Below are positions 53,548 through 64,000 of a stretch of 64,000 bases of DNA, one piece after another. Made by a program: the position numbers and the translations under genes. The notes beneath the pieces were generated by a model. The model made no database searches. It was given only the letters and a program-made list of their open reading frames with translations, and had not been told where the DNA came from. The stretch's first letter is position 1. Every line of letters begins with the position of its first letter. Location: positions 496,001 to 560,000 of the forward strand of contig NZ_OU015430.1 of the NCBI RefSeq assembly GCF_907164845.1, written 5' to 3'. Origin of the DNA: Lysobacter luteus (lineage in GTDB: Bacteria > Pseudomonadota > Gammaproteobacteria > Xanthomonadales > Xanthomonadaceae).

Positions 53548-53863
53548 CGTGTCGGGTCTGCTCGGCCACCCAGGCCAGGTACGGGGCGAGGCCGCCAGCG
53601 GCTTCGACCGCGACCAGTTCCGGGAGTTCATACGGATGCAGCGCCTGCACCCGCGCGGTCATCGCCGCCAGCCGGTCGGCGGTGGTCTTGATCAGCAACA
53701 GCACTTCCGTGCCGTGCTCCACCCGGTCCTCCCAGCGGTAGGTCGAGTGCAGGCCGGGCAGGCGGCTGACGCAAGCAGCCAGCCGCTCGTCGACCAGCGC
53801 GTCGGCGATCACGCGGGCGCTGGCGTCGTCGGGGCACGTGCACAGGCAGACCAGGACAGGCAT
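53540..53863 (-). CDS. cutA: Divalent cation tolerance protein CutA
   Basis: 107 residues from MPVLVCLCTCPDDASARVIA. LVDERLAACVSRLPGLHSTY, WEDRVEHGTEVLLLIKTTAD and HPYELPELVAVEAAGG are the CutA1 trimer motifs. It precedes dsbD with an overlap. Its link to copper tolerance in E. coli is debated; the molecular activity is unknown. Confidence 0.93.
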   Translation of the reverse strand: MPVLVCLCTCPDDASARVIADALVDERLAACVSRLPGLHSTYRWEDRVEHGTEVLLLIKTTADRLAAMTARVQALHPYELPELVAVEAAGGLAPYLAWVAEQTRHDD

Positions 53864-53932
53864 CACGGAGGCTCGGGTGGGGCGCATTAGCCTAGCCCAG
53901 CGGCGTCGCCCGGGCTTGGCGGAAGCGGCCGG

Positions 53933-54322
53933 TCAGGTGTTCCTCGGACGCCCGACCCGGCGTTGCGCAAGCTGTTCGACCACTTCGACCAGCGGCGCGC
54001 GGGCGCGTACCGGGCTGTCGCGGAATGCGCCGATCAACCGAAGCTCGAGCGGGTCGTCGACCAGCAGCGCGTCCGCGGCCGCGATCGAGTCCATCTCGAC
54101 CTCGGTCGTCAGCGTCATCTTGCCGCGCCCGGTGGCCAGCCACTCGAACTGGACGCCGGTGACCAGCGCGATCTCGCGCAGGTGCGCGGCGCTGGGCGAC
54201 TTGCCGGGGTTGCCCTCCCAATGGCTGACCGCGCTTCGCTGGACGCCGACCGCGGCGGCGAGTGCGGCCTGCGACAGACCGCCGTGGCGGCGGGCGAGAC
54301 GGATGCGAAGCGCGGGTGTCAT
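53933..54322 (-). CDS. XRE-family helix-turn-helix regulator
   Basis: 129 residues from ATG 54322 (an in-frame ATG at 54364 adds 14). IRLARRHGGLSQAALAAAVG followed by VQRSAVSHWEGN is the lambda-Cro-type helix-turn-helix. The C-terminal half is short, with no peptidase triad evident, and ends in RRVGRPRNT. It is a solitary regulator without an obvious target; the neighbouring candidate RNA is divergent to it. Confidence 0.85.
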   Translation of the reverse strand: MTPALRIRLARRHGGLSQAALAAAVGVQRSAVSHWEGNPGKSPSAAHLREIALVTGVQFEWLATGRGKMTLTTEVEMDSIAAADALLVDDPLELRLIGAFRDSPVRARAPLVEVVEQLAQRRVGRPRNT

Positions 54323-54439
54323 TGGCGTGGCTACTCGGAGTAACGGAGCGCCCGAAATTAACATGAAGCTGCGCGCTATCGGTAGCAATATCACCGATGA
54401 ACGCCGAAACCAGTGATTGCTTCGAGCCACGTCACGACT

Positions 54440-54641
54440 TTGTGCCACCGATGGAGACGGTTCGCCGTATGGAAAACAGTGGTCAAGGTGACTGGATTGG
54501 ACCAATATCGCCCCTGGTCGACAGGACGTCGACCTGACATGGGGGTCCAGGTCAGGGGAGAGGCGCGGGACGCGCCGAGCTCGGAAAGCCAATCCCGAAA
54601 CCGGAAGGACGCGTCTCCACCAGGGGGCGCGTCCTTTTTTT
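54440..54641 (+). ncRNA. Candidate small RNA, GGA-rich (Rsm/Csr-binding type)
   Basis: The 516-bp gap between the XRE gene and groES contains a strong plus-strand terminator with no gene in front of it. The 200 bases upstream carry ten GGA triplets (two before 54480, then 54494, 54499, 54524, 54557, 54568, 54583, 54603, 54607) and hairpins CCTGAC...GTCAGG (54533-54556) and GGCGCG-gga-CGCGCC (54562-54576), the second with GGA in its loop. This is the architecture of RsmX/Y/Z-type RNAs that titrate RsmA/CsrA. The 5' end is a guess. Confidence 0.45.
54607..54641 (+). terminator. Intrinsic terminator of the candidate small RNA
   Basis: GGACGCG (54607-54613) pairs with CGCGTCC (54628-54634), followed by seven T. 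It acts only in the plus direction, and no annotated plus-strand gene precedes it within 10 kb. Confidence 0.85.
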
Positions 54642-54693
54642 GCGCGTGTCCTCCGGTGCATGCCCGGCATCGGCGCCCGTTCCGACGCAGCCC

Positions 54694-54721
54694 CTTGAAA
54701 GCCTGCCGGCGCCCCCCATCT
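54694..54721 (+). promoter_or_regulatory. Sigma-32 heat-shock promoter of groESL
   Basis: CTTGAAA (54694-54700), a 13-bp spacer and CCCCATCT (54714-54721) match the sigma-32 consensus exactly. Transcription would begin near 54730, leaving a leader of about 110 bases before groES. No CIRCE repeat was seen. Confidence 0.9.
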
Positions 54722-54838
54722 CCAGCGCAGTCCCGGCTTGCCGGGCACGGCCGCTCCCGGACTTGGCACTCAAGCGGGGCGACTGCTAAATTTCGCGTTC
54801 TTTCCCCACCCTTTCAACCACTTACGAGGTTGTAGCTC

Positions 54839-55126
54839 ATGAACATCAAGCCGTTGTTCGACCGCGTGGTCATCAAGCGCATGGAAGAAGAAAAGATGTC
54901 CGCCGGCGGCATCGTCATTCCGGATTCGGCCACCGAGAAGCCGATCAAGGGCGAGGTCATCGCGGTCGGCGAGGGCAAGGCCCTGGACAACGGCAGCGTG
55001 CGCGCGCCGAAGGTCAAGGCTGGCGACAAGGTCCTGTTCGGCAAGTACTCCGGCACCGAGGTCAAGCTCGACGGCACCGACTATCTGGTGGTGAAGGAAG
55101 ACGACATCTTCGCGATCCTCGGCTGA
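54839..55126 (+). CDS. groES: Co-chaperonin GroES
   Basis: 95 residues. [18 protein letters not shown] at the start, the mobile loop [17 protein letters not shown] and [20 protein letters not shown] are typical. It caps GroEL during folding. groEL follows after 60 bp, and a sigma-32 promoter lies upstream. Confidence 0.98.
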   Translation: MNIKPLFDRVVIKRMEEEKMSAGGIVIPDSATEKPIKGEVIAVGEGKALDNGSVRAPKVKAGDKVLFGKYSGTEVKLDGTDYLVVKEDDIFAILG

Positions 55127-55180
55127 TCGCGGCGCGCTTCAGTTCCCCATTTCCCTTTTTTTGAACTTCTTTTGAGGTAA

Positions 55181-56827
<1,647 letters not shown>

Positions 56828-56859
56828 GCCAGCCATCACGCTCCACCGATGCAAAAGCG

Positions 56860-56890
56860 AAAACCCCGCCGCACGGCGGGGTTTTCTTTT
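56860..56890 (+). terminator. Intrinsic terminator of groESL
   Basis: AAAACCCCGCC-gca-CGGCGGGGTTTT (56860-56886) followed by CTTTT. An 11-bp stem with A and T flanks, usable in both directions. Confidence 0.93.
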
Positions 56891-57014
56891 GCGCGGACGT
56901 TCGTCCCCGGCGAAGGCATTAGCAGACTGCCCAGTTCTTTTTTGCACTGCAGCGTGCAATCGGTGTAACGATTCCTTCACGATCGACCCGCATCCCGACG
57001 TGGGGGAGGGAGCA

Positions 57015-57049
57015 GGCCCGCAACCGGTTCGTCCGGGGCGGGCTTTTTA
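57015..57049 (+). terminator. Second, orphan terminator after groESL
   Basis: GCCCGC (57016-57021) pairs with GCGGGC (57038-57043), then TTTTT. It lies 130 bp beyond the groEL terminator with no gene between the two. A further small inverted repeat TTGCAC...GTGCAA lies at about 56943-56960. Confidence 0.75.
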
Positions 57050-57121
57050 TTTGCCTAGCCAGGGGCGCTTCCGATCGGCGGTCACCGCGACGTGGCCGGC
57101 CCGATCGCCCGATTGCGTGCG

Positions 57122-57149
57122 TTGCGGGCCGGTCCGGCTCTGCTATCTT
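57122..57149 (+). promoter_or_regulatory. Sigma-70-like promoter of the subtilase gene
   Basis: TTGCGG (57122-57127), a 16-bp spacer and TATCTT (57144-57149). Transcription would begin near 57156, so the inverted repeat at 57162-57192 would be in the mRNA leader. Confidence 0.5.
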
Positions 57150-57161
57150 CGTGGCGCGCGG

Positions 57162-57192
57162 GGGATAACCGTGACGCAAGTCACACGTTATC
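57162..57192 (+). promoter_or_regulatory. Leader inverted repeat with GCAA loop before the subtilase gene
   Basis: GATAAC-C-GTGAC-GCAA-GTCAC-AC-GTTATC. As RNA this forms two stacked stems around a small internal loop, capped by a GNRA-type GCAA tetraloop, ending directly before the GGAGAG ribosome site. As DNA, GTGA-N6-TCAC also resembles a CRP/Clp site. Either translational or transcriptional control is possible. Confidence 0.55.
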
Positions 57193-57205
57193 GGAGAGAG
57201 CGCTA

Positions 57206-58552
57206 ATGAAACGTTTCAGCTTGGTGCTGGCCATCGCCGCGGCGACGGCGGCAGGCAGTGCGCACGCAGCCACTTACGTGGTGCAGGCCCGGGCCCTGGA
57301 TTTCGACGCCGCGCTGGCGGCGCAGGTCGAGGCATTGGGCGGACAGGTGGTCGCCCGCCATCCCGGGATCGGCGTGGCGATCGTGGAGTCCGACACCGGC
57401 TTCCCCGCGCGCGCGCGCCGGGTGCGGGCGTTGCAGTCGGTGACCGAGGACCGCGTGCTCGAGTTCGGCCTGCCCCGGACGGGACCGACGGTCGACCTGA
57501 CCGAGGCAGCCGCCAATCCGCCCGACAGCGGTGACGACGACTTCTTTTTCGACCTGCAGTGGGGCCACGACGCGATCGACGCGCCCGAGGCGTGGGAGCG
57601 GACCGGCGAGCGCGGTGCAGGGGTGCGCGTCGCGGTGCTGGATTCGGGCATCGACTGCGACCACCCGGACCTGGCGCCCAACCTCAACCTTGCCCTGAGC
57701 ACGTCGTTCGTGGATGGCGAGGCGCTGTGCGACCTGCCGGCGGGCTTCAACCACGGCACGCACGTCGCCGGTACGGTGGCCGCGGCGGACAACGCCTACG
57801 GCACGATCGGGGTCGCGCCGGAAGCGGAGATCGTCGCGGTCAAGGTGCTGTCGGCCTACACCGGCTCGGGCAGCTTCGCGAGCATCATCGGCGGCATCGT
57901 GCACGCGGCCGACGTCGACGCCGACCTGGTCAACATGAGCCTGGGCGTCCAAGGCGGCCTGCCGGTGACGCCCGACACGCACACGCTCGTCGGTGCGGTC
58001 CTGCGGGCGGTGACCTACGCGCGCCAGAACGGCACCACCCTGATCGCCTCGGCCGGCAACGACGGCATCGACTTCGACACCGCGACCGACGGGTTCGGCA
58101 ACAAGCTGATCGCGTTCCCGGGCGGCCTGCACGGTGTCATCGGGGTTTCGGCCACGGCGCCGGAAGGCTGGGCGCTGAGCCCGATGACCGACCTCGACCT
58201 GCTGTCGCACTACAGCAGCTTCGGCAAGGTGGTGGTCAACTTCGCCGCGCCGGGCGGCGACTGGGACTATCCAGGCAACGAGGTCTGCCTGATCGCCGGC
58301 CAGCTGCGCCCGTGCTGGGTGTTCGACTACGTGTTCAGCACGAGCAACAACGGGTGGGGCTGGGCGAGCGGTACGAGCATGGCCGCGCCGCACGTGACCG
58401 GCGTGGCGGCGCTGATCATCGGGGCGAATGGCGGTTCGATGAGTCCGAGTGCCGTGCTGTCGGCGCTGACCCATGGGGCCGACGACAAGGGGGCGGCGGG
58501 GCTCGACGCGCAGTACGGGCGGGGCCGGGTGAACGCCGACAAGTCCCTGTAG
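57206..58552 (+). CDS. Secreted S8 family serine protease (subtilase)
   Basis: 448 residues with a signal peptide ([21 protein letters not shown]) and a propeptide to about residue 110. The catalytic triad is intact: Asp in [15 protein letters not shown], His in [12 protein letters not shown], Ser in [24 protein letters not shown] is the oxyanion region. ATG 57206 has GGAGAG upstream. Extracellular subtilases are abundant in lytic Lysobacteraceae. There is no C-terminal P or PKD domain. An intrinsic terminator follows. Confidence 0.93.
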   Translation: MKRFSLVLAIAAATAAGSAHAATYVVQARALDFDAALAAQVEALGGQVVARHPGIGVAIVESDTGFPARARRVRALQSVTEDRVLEFGLPRTGPTVDLTEAAANPPDSGDDDFFFDLQWGHDAIDAPEAWERTGERGAGVRVAVLDSGIDCDHPDLAPNLNLALSTSFVDGEALCDLPAGFNHGTHVAGTVAAADNAYGTIGVAPEAEIVAVKVLSAYTGSGSFASIIGGIVHAADVDADLVNMSLGVQGGLPVTPDTHTLVGAVLRAVTYARQNGTTLIASAGNDGIDFDTATDGFGNKLIAFPGGLHGVIGVSATAPEGWALSPMTDLDLLSHYSSFGKVVVNFAAPGGDWDYPGNEVCLIAGQLRPCWVFDYVFSTSNNGWGWASGTSMAAPHVTGVAALIIGANGGSMSPSAVLSALTHGADDKGAAGLDAQYGRGRVNADKSL

Positions 58553-58574
58553 CCGGTCAGGCAACATGACCGCG

Positions 58575-58608
58575 GCGCCGGCGGCCCACGGGCAGCCGGC
58601 GCTTTTTT
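58575..58608 (+). terminator. Intrinsic terminator of the subtilase gene
   Basis: GCGCCGGC (58575-58582) pairs with GCCGGCGC (58595-58602), followed by six T. Because it lies inside the longest glnE reading frame, it argues against any glnE start before 58608. Confidence 0.9.
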
Positions 58609-58631
58609 GTTGCATGCCATCATTCGCGGCG

Positions 58632-61472
58632 ATGACCCAGTCCGCCGCACCCGACTCCGTACCCGCCGTCGCCACCGACGCCGTGCAGCGCTCGCTTGAC
58701 CGCCTGGCCGAATCCGTGCCGGACGCTGCGCGCCACGCCGGGCGGCTGCGGCCGGTCGCACTGGCGAGCGACTTCGCAGTCGACGTGCTGGTGCGTCAGC
58801 CGGACTTGCTCGCGCGCCTTCTGGCCGACGATGGCACCGCCCCACTGCCCGTCCCCGTGCTGGACCCGGGCAACCGTGATGCGTGGCCGATGCTGTTGCG
58901 CCGCTACCGGGTGGCGGCTTCGACGCGGCTGATATGGCGCGACGTGCACGGGCTGGACGACGTGGAAGCGACCCTCGCCGGCAGCACCGCGCTGGCCGAG
59001 ACCTGCCTGCGGCTCGCACTCGACGCGGTCGAACACGATGTCGCCAGCCGCCACGGCGTCGTCTGTGATCCGGATGGCATGCCCCAGCGGCTGGTCGTAT
59101 TCGGTCTCGGCAAGCTCGGCGGCGGCGAACTGAACTTCAGCTCCGACGTGGACCTGGTCTACGGCTACGAGCACGGCGGCGAGTCCGACGGCGCGCGGCC
59201 ACTCGCGGCCGAGGCGTGGTTCTCGCGCGTCGGGCAGCACCTGGCCAAACTGCTGGACGAAGTCACCGCGGACGGCTTCTGCCACCGGGTCGACCTGCGG
59301 CTGCGCCCGTACGGCAACGCCGGCCGTGTGGCCTGGTCATTCGCCGCGATGGAGCAGTACTTCCAGCACGAGGGGCGCGACTGGGAGCGCTATGCATGGC
59401 AGAAGGCGCGGCCGGTGGCCGGCGACCTCGATGCCGGCGGCCGCTTCCTCGACGTGCTGCGGCCGTTCGTCTACCGCCGCTACCTTGACTTCGGCGCGCT
59501 CGACGGCCTGCGCGCGATGAAGGCGGCGATCACTGCCGAGGTCGCGCGCAAGGAGCTGGCCGACGACATCAAGCGCGGGCCGGGCGGCATCCGCGAGATC
59601 GAGTTCCTGGTGCAGGCGCTGCAGCTGATCCGCGGCGGGCGCGAACCCGAGCTGCGCGAGCGCGGCCTGCTCGCGGCGCTGTCGCTGCTGGTCGAGGCGA
59701 ACCAGGTCGAGCCGGAGGCCGGCGCCGCACTCGCCGAGGCGTACCGGTTCCTGCGACGGCTGGAAAACAGGCTGCAGATGCTGCGCGATGCGCAGGTCCA
59801 CTCGCTGCCCGACAGCGATGTCGACCGCGCACGGATCGCGACGGCACTGGGCCATGCGGACTGGTCTTCGCTGCGAAGCGCGCTCGATGCGCACCGCGCG
59901 CTGGTGAGCGGGGAATTTGCCGCATTGCTGGCACCGCGCCGGCGACCACAGGCGGCCGATGCGCTTGCGGCGTACTGGCGCGACGTCGGCGCGTCGGGCG
60001 AATCGGCCGGCGAGGCCGACAGCGAGGTGCTTGCCGAGGCCGGCTTCGCCGAGTCGCGCGAGGCCGATGCGCTGTTGCGGGATTTCGCCCGCAGCCCCGG
60101 CGTGCGCGGGTTGTCGGATGGCACCCGGGCGCGGCTGGACCGCGTGCTGCCGGCATTGCTGCAGGGCGCGGCCCGCTCAAGCCAGCCGCTGCTGGCGCTG
60201 CGGCGGATGGTCGCGCTGCTCCACAACATCCTGCGCCGCAGCGCCTACCTGGCGTTGCTTGACGAGCAACCGGCGGCGCTGTCGCGGCTGGTGGAAGTGG
60301 TCGGCCAGAGCGCCTTGCTGGCGGAGCGGCTCGCGCTGCACCCGCTGTTGCTCGACGAACTGCTCGACTCGCGCGTCGCCGGGCCGCTCCCGGACCGCGA
60401 GGCGCTGATCGAGGCGTGCGTGATGGTGGCCAGCGACCGCGACGACACCGAACCCGACGACACCGAGGCGGTGCTCAACGCGCTCAACGAGGTGCGCCAG
60501 GCACTGAGCTTCCGCATCGCGATGGCCACCCGCGACGGCCGCCAGCCGGCGGTCGACAGTGCCCGCCAGCTGGCCTGGCTGGCCGATGGCGTGGTCCGCC
60601 GCGTGCTGACCCTGGCCGCGCGCGAGGTCGCCGCCGCGCATGGCCGGGTGCCGGACGCCCGGTTCGCGGTGCTCGGCTACGGCAGCCTGGGTGGCGAAGA
60701 ACTCGGCTTCGGTTCCGACCTGGACCTCGTCTTCCTCTACGACGCGCCAGCCGAGGCCCAGTCCGACGGTGCGCGGCCGCTTGATGCCTCGCGCTGGTTC
60801 GCGCGCTTGGCGCAGAAGGTCGTCGCGCTGCTGGGTGCGCCGTCGGCGGCCGGCCGGCTGTTCGACGTCGACGTGCGCCTGCGTCCCGACGGCGCCAAGG
60901 GCCTGCTCGTGTCATCGCTCGCCAGTTTTGCCGACTACCAGCGCCACCGGGCTTGGAACTGGGAGCACCAGGCACTGGTGCGCGCCCGCTGCCTGGTGGG
61001 CGATGACAGCCTGTGCGCGGATTTCGGCGCGGTGCGCGAGCAGACCCTGGCACGGCCGCGCGACCCGGCACAGGTCCGCGTGGACGTCTCGAAGATGCGC
61101 GCGCGCATGCGTGCCGAGCTGGACCGCAGCGACGCGGCGGCGTTCGACCTCAAGCAGGGCGAGGGCGGGCTGGTGGACCTGGAGTTCCTGCTGCAGGCGC
61201 TGGTGCTGGACCATGCCGACGAGCACCCGTTGCTGCTGCAGCCGCGCGATACGCCGGGGCTGGTCGACGCGCTGCACCGCGCCGGCATGTTCGATGCCCG
61301 GCGCCGCGAAGACTTGCAGTCGGCCCATTCGACCCTGCTCGCGCTGGGGCTGGAATGCACGCTCGACCGGCGTACCCGCCGGGTGCCGCCGGACGCGCGT
61401 GTGGAGACCGCGCGCGAGGCGATCCGCGAGGCGGTGCGGGCGCACGGCCTGGTCTTCGACGCGCGCGCCTGA
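58632..61472 (+). CDS. glnE: Bifunctional glutamine synthetase adenylyltransferase GlnE
   Basis: 946 residues from ATG 58632. It adds and removes AMP on glutamine synthetase in response to PII. Two nucleotidyltransferase domains are visible: [15 protein letters not shown] in the N half (deadenylylation) and [15 protein letters not shown] in the C half (adenylylation), each followed by its RLRPYG or RLRPDG segment. [15 protein letters not shown] and [15 protein letters not shown] are the linked helical motifs. ATGs at 58566 and 58614 are disfavoured by the terminator just upstream. Confidence 0.95.
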   Translation: MTQSAAPDSVPAVATDAVQRSLDRLAESVPDAARHAGRLRPVALASDFAVDVLVRQPDLLARLLADDGTAPLPVPVLDPGNRDAWPMLLRRYRVAASTRLIWRDVHGLDDVEATLAGSTALAETCLRLALDAVEHDVASRHGVVCDPDGMPQRLVVFGLGKLGGGELNFSSDVDLVYGYEHGGESDGARPLAAEAWFSRVGQHLAKLLDEVTADGFCHRVDLRLRPYGNAGRVAWSFAAMEQYFQHEGRDWERYAWQKARPVAGDLDAGGRFLDVLRPFVYRRYLDFGALDGLRAMKAAITAEVARKELADDIKRGPGGIREIEFLVQALQLIRGGREPELRERGLLAALSLLVEANQVEPEAGAALAEAYRFLRRLENRLQMLRDAQVHSLPDSDVDRARIATALGHADWSSLRSALDAHRALVSGEFAALLAPRRRPQAADALAAYWRDVGASGESAGEADSEVLAEAGFAESREADALLRDFARSPGVRGLSDGTRARLDRVLPALLQGAARSSQPLLALRRMVALLHNILRRSAYLALLDEQPAALSRLVEVVGQSALLAERLALHPLLLDELLDSRVAGPLPDREALIEACVMVASDRDDTEPDDTEAVLNALNEVRQALSFRIAMATRDGRQPAVDSARQLAWLADGVVRRVLTLAAREVAAAHGRVPDARFAVLGYGSLGGEELGFGSDLDLVFLYDAPAEAQSDGARPLDASRWFARLAQKVVALLGAPSAAGRLFDVDVRLRPDGAKGLLVSSLASFADYQRHRAWNWEHQALVRARCLVGDDSLCADFGAVREQTLARPRDPAQVRVDVSKMRARMRAELDRSDAAAFDLKQGEGGLVDLEFLLQALVLDHADEHPLLLQPRDTPGLVDALHRAGMFDARRREDLQSAHSTLLALGLECTLDRRTRRVPPDARVETAREAIREAVRAHGLVFDARA

Positions 61473-61480
61473 CGCGGCGC

Positions 61481-62443
61481 TCAGCCGGCGAGATCGAGCC
61501 TTCGCCGCACCTCGGCCGAGACCCGCCCGGTCTCGCGCAGCGGGGTCGCCGCGAACGGCGCCAGCACGTCGTCGACGCCCCGCACCCGTCCCAGTCCGAG
61601 CAGGCTGTCGAGGAACCGGCGCGGCCGCCCGCGCAGTTCATCGATGCCGGCGACGAACACCGGCGCGTGGGTCGCGCAGGCCTCCGACACCATGTTGACC
61701 GAATCGGCGGTGCAGACGATGCGGTCCGCCCACGCGAGCATGCCGGGGTAGAGGTTGCCGCCGTCGCCCGGTCCGTTGAGCACCACGTGGGCCTTGCCCT
61801 GCAGCCGCCCGCGCAGCCGGGCGACAACCTCGTCCGGCGTTCGACGCGAGGTGGTGACCATCAGGCACCCGCCCTCGGCCTCGACCGTGCGGTGCAGGCG
61901 CTCGACCAGCGCGTCGATCATGGCCGGTGCGAACCGGGCGTGCGCGCTGATGCCGCCCAGCAGCAGGGCGGTGCGCGGCTGCGCCAGGGTGCCGAGCGCG
62001 GCGAAATGCCCGCGCGCGGTGGCCAACCAGGTGTCGTCCACCGGGTGCAGGCTGCCGAGCAGGCGGATCACGTTGTCGCCGTCCAGCCCGTCGTGCTCGG
62101 GCGCGATCACCAGGTCCCAGTGCCGGGTCGACAGCCGCGGATCCAGGATCTGCACGGCCCGGCTGCCGCGCGAACGCAGCACGCGGGTGGCCAGCGCCGC
62201 CTGCCGGCCGCAGCCGATCGCCAGCGCCGGTGGCTCGTCGAGCAAGCGCCCCAGTGCATTGCCCAGCCCGGCGCGCGCCAGCGGAAGGCGCCGGGGTGCC
62301 AGCCAGCGCCACGGCGCCCGCGGGTGCACCGTGCAATGGTGCGGACGTCCACCCAGCGCCGCCGCCAGCGCCTGCGCCTGGCGCAGGTTGCCGGCGTGCC
62401 CGTCGGTGACGGTCCAGATGGACGTGGCGGGTGATCGTTCCAC
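61481..62443 (-). CDS. ELM1/GtrOC1 family protein (mitochondrial fission ELM1-like)
   Basis: 320 residues from GTG 62443 (start uncertain; no strong ribosome site). IWTVTDGHAGNLRQAQALA, AIGCGRQAALATRVLR, LDPRLSTRHWDLVIAPEHD, LLGGISAHARFAP and SVNMVSEACATHAPVFVA are the ELM1-like family landmarks, a glycosyltransferase-like fold. Bacterial members sit near envelope polysaccharide genes in some species; no activity is established. It converges with glnE, 8 bp apart. Confidence 0.82.
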   Translation of the reverse strand: MERSPATSIWTVTDGHAGNLRQAQALAAALGGRPHHCTVHPRAPWRWLAPRRLPLARAGLGNALGRLLDEPPALAIGCGRQAALATRVLRSRGSRAVQILDPRLSTRHWDLVIAPEHDGLDGDNVIRLLGSLHPVDDTWLATARGHFAALGTLAQPRTALLLGGISAHARFAPAMIDALVERLHRTVEAEGGCLMVTTSRRTPDEVVARLRGRLQGKAHVVLNGPGDGGNLYPGMLAWADRIVCTADSVNMVSEACATHAPVFVAGIDELRGRPRRFLDSLLGLGRVRGVDDVLAPFAATPLRETGRVSAEVRRRLDLAG

Positions 62444-62550
62444 TGGTGTCGTTAATCCGTTTCGAAAAGGCCGGGTGTTGCTGGATACGCGAGACTCTAC
62501 ACTTGCCCGATCCGCCGCGGCTCCCTCGCGGCTCCCGACGGAGATAGTGA

Positions 62551-63159
62551 ATGCCTTCGACCCCGCACGCACCTGGCCACGCCCTCGACGACGCGTCCCT
62601 GGACCAGCTCTTCCGCACCGCCCGCACCCACAACGAGTTGGGCGGCGAGGTCAGCGACGAGACCCTGCGCGCGCTGTACGACCTGCTCAAGTGGGGTCCG
62701 ACCAGCGCCAACATGGGGCCGGCCCGCCTGGTGTTCGTGAAGTCGCCCGAAGCCAAGGCCAGGCTGGCGCCGGCGCTGGACGAGGGCAACCGCGCCAAGA
62801 CCATGGCGGCGCCGGTGACGGTGATCGTCGGCCATGACGAGGACTTCCACGAGAAGCTGCCATACCTGTTCCCGCACACCGACGCCAAGAGCTGGTTCGA
62901 GGGTCCGCGCGAGGGCCGCAGCGTCGCCGCGTTCCGCAACGGCAGCCTGCAGGGGGCCTACCTGATCCTGGCCGCCCGCGCGCTCGGGCTGGACACCGGC
63001 CCGATGTCGGGCTTCAACAACGCCATGGTCGACGAGCTGTTCTTCGCCGGCACCGCGATCAAGTCCAACTTCCTGGTCAACCTTGGCCATGGCGACCCCG
63101 CCAGGCTGTTCCCGCGTTCCCCGCGGCTCGCGTTCGACGAAGCCGCCCGCATCGTCTGA
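62551..63159 (+). CDS. Nitroreductase-family malonic semialdehyde reductase, RutE-like
   Basis: 202 residues. [74 protein letters not shown] match RutE of pyrimidine degradation and its many relatives annotated as FMN-dependent nitroreductases. No other rut gene is nearby, so a general reductase role is equally likely. yceI follows 30 bp downstream. Confidence 0.87.
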   Translation: MPSTPHAPGHALDDASLDQLFRTARTHNELGGEVSDETLRALYDLLKWGPTSANMGPARLVFVKSPEAKARLAPALDEGNRAKTMAAPVTVIVGHDEDFHEKLPYLFPHTDAKSWFEGPREGRSVAAFRNGSLQGAYLILAARALGLDTGPMSGFNNAMVDELFFAGTAIKSNFLVNLGHGDPARLFPRSPRLAFDEAARIV

Positions 63160-63189
63160 CCCTCCATACCCCTTTCCGGAGTACTTCCC

Positions 63190-63771
63190 ATGTTCAACAA
63201 GCTCATCCTCGCCGCCGCCCTGGCCACCGCCAGCACCGCCGCTTTCGCCGACCCGGTCCGCTACACGATCGACCCCAGCCACACCGACGTGATCGCCCAG
63301 TGGAGCCACTTCGGCTTCTCCAACCCCACCGCGCACTTCGGCCAGGCCGAAGGGACCATCGTCTATGACGCCGACGACGTCGCCGCCTCCAGCGTCGAAG
63401 TCACGCTGCCGCTGGCCGGTATGAACAGCTACACCGCCAAGTTCGACGAGCACCTGCGCAGCAGCGACTTCTTCGACGCCGCCGCGTTCCCGGTCGCCAC
63501 CTTCAAGAGCACCAGCGTCGAGGCCGTCGGCGAAGGCAAGCTCAAGGTCGCCGGCGTGCTGACCATCAAGGACAACAGCAAGCCGGTGGTGCTCGACGTC
63601 ACGCTCAACAAGGTCGGCGAGAACATGGGCGGCCAGCCGACGATCGGCTTCGACGCGACCACCACCATCAAGCGCACCGACTTCGGCGTCGGCATGTACG
63701 CGCCGGCGGTCAGCGACGAGGTGCGGATCCGCATCACCACCGAAGCCGGCGTGCCCAAGAGCGCGGAGTAA
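63190..63771 (+). CDS. YceI family periplasmic lipid-binding-fold protein
   Basis: 193 residues with signal peptide ([20 protein letters not shown]). The lipocalin-like YceI domain shows [52 protein letters not shown] and [19 protein letters not shown]. Members bind polyisoprenoids in the periplasm. CGGAGTACTTCCC gives a moderate ribosome site. Confidence 0.93.
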   Translation: MFNKLILAAALATASTAAFADPVRYTIDPSHTDVIAQWSHFGFSNPTAHFGQAEGTIVYDADDVAASSVEVTLPLAGMNSYTAKFDEHLRSSDFFDAAAFPVATFKSTSVEAVGEGKLKVAGVLTIKDNSKPVVLDVTLNKVGENMGGQPTIGFDATTTIKRTDFGVGMYAPAVSDEVRIRITTEAGVPKSAE

Positions 63772-63778
63772 CCCCGGG

Positions 63779-64000
63779 ATGATCATCGAACGCCCATCCG
63801 CCAGCCGGGGCCACGGCCCCGCGACCGTCGCCTGGCTCGACAGCCGCCACACGTTCTCGTTCGGCGATTACTACGATCCGGCGTGGATGGGGTTCGGTGT
63901 CCTGCGGGTGATCAACGAGGACCGCGTCGCCCCCGGCGCGGGCTTCCCCACCCATGGACACGCCAACATGGAGATCCTCAGCTACGTGCTCGACGGCGCG
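63779..64000 (+). CDS. Pirin family protein (5' part; runs off the window)
   Basis: The first 74 residues are visible: [40 protein letters not shown] and [19 protein letters not shown]. The HTFSFG and PTHGHANME segments hold the metal-binding His residues of the cupin-type pirin fold. Pirins include quercetinase-like enzymes and regulators. ATG 63779 lies 8 bp after the yceI stop, so the two are probably cotranscribed. Confidence 0.92.
   Translation, partial: MIIERPSASRGHGPATVAWLDSRHTFSFGDYYDPAWMGFGVLRVINEDRVAPGAGFPTHGHANMEILSYVLDGA

Noticed and set aside
54413..54835. 140-residue protein upstream of groES
   Set aside because: It runs through a strong intrinsic terminator and the sigma-32 promoter and has no recognisable domain.
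58566..58631. Longer GlnE starting at ATG 58566
   Set aside because: The added segment contains the intrinsic terminator hairpin and U-tract of the subtilase gene.

Overview
The window is a GC-rich chromosomal segment of a gammaproteobacterium, most likely Lysobacteraceae (Xanthomonadaceae; Lysobacter or Luteimonas-like). The basis is the gene order dsbD-tlpA-aroQ-accB-accC-prmA-fis-purH, and the short intergenic palindromes of the type GTAGGAGCGGCTTCAGCCGCGA and GTAGGAGCGACGTAAGTCGCGAC that are common in that family. No phage, insertion sequence, integrase or CRISPR array was seen.

Region 1 (1-31000) is an anaerobic respiration island. It holds copper nitrite reductase with accessory genes (SCO, nirV, nirK), quinol-type NO reductase (norB), nnrS, an azurin, a truncated globin, the oxygen-independent haem enzyme hemN, an Fe-S FNR/Anr regulator, 7Fe ferredoxin, a DnrO-like protein and the oxygen-independent ubiquinone set (ubiT, ubiU, ubiV), with ubiD, nadA, nadB, fabA and fabB interspersed. 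Twelve promoters carry a TTGA(C/T)-N4-(G/A)TCAA box and a -10 hexamer of form NANNNT at a nearly fixed distance. In five of them the predicted start of transcription falls on, or one to two bases before, the start codon, so hemN, nnrS, ubiT, a CopD-like gene and an L,D-transpeptidase gene look leaderless. The nnrS operon also encodes SirB2, a tyrosine-decarboxylase-like enzyme and a Cds1-like cysteine desulfhydrase. Between 24.9 and 29.1 kb lies a BigR-type sulfide/persulfide detoxification cluster, and at 30.2-30.5 kb a decayed thymidine phosphorylase.

Region 2 (31-44 kb) is housekeeping: tRNA-Met, rppH, bfd-bfr iron storage, a bactofilin between two related coiled-coil membrane proteins, erpA, nudC, ampE, a lysophospholipid transporter/acyltransferase fusion, a luciferase-like monooxygenase, purD and an alanine/sodium symporter.

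Region 3 (44-54.3 kb) is a conserved minus-strand block: cutA, dsbD (with a duplicated N-terminal domain), tlpA-like, aroQ, accB, accC, prmA, a DUF3426 protein, fis and purH. Region 4 (54.3-64 kb) holds a candidate GGA-rich small RNA, groES-groEL behind a textbook sigma-32 promoter, a secreted subtilase with a GNRA-capped leader hairpin, glnE, an ELM1-like protein, a RutE-like nitroreductase, a YceI protein and the start of a pirin gene.

Coordinates of short sites were counted by eye and may be off by a base or two; all family assignments come from motif recognition, not from database searches.
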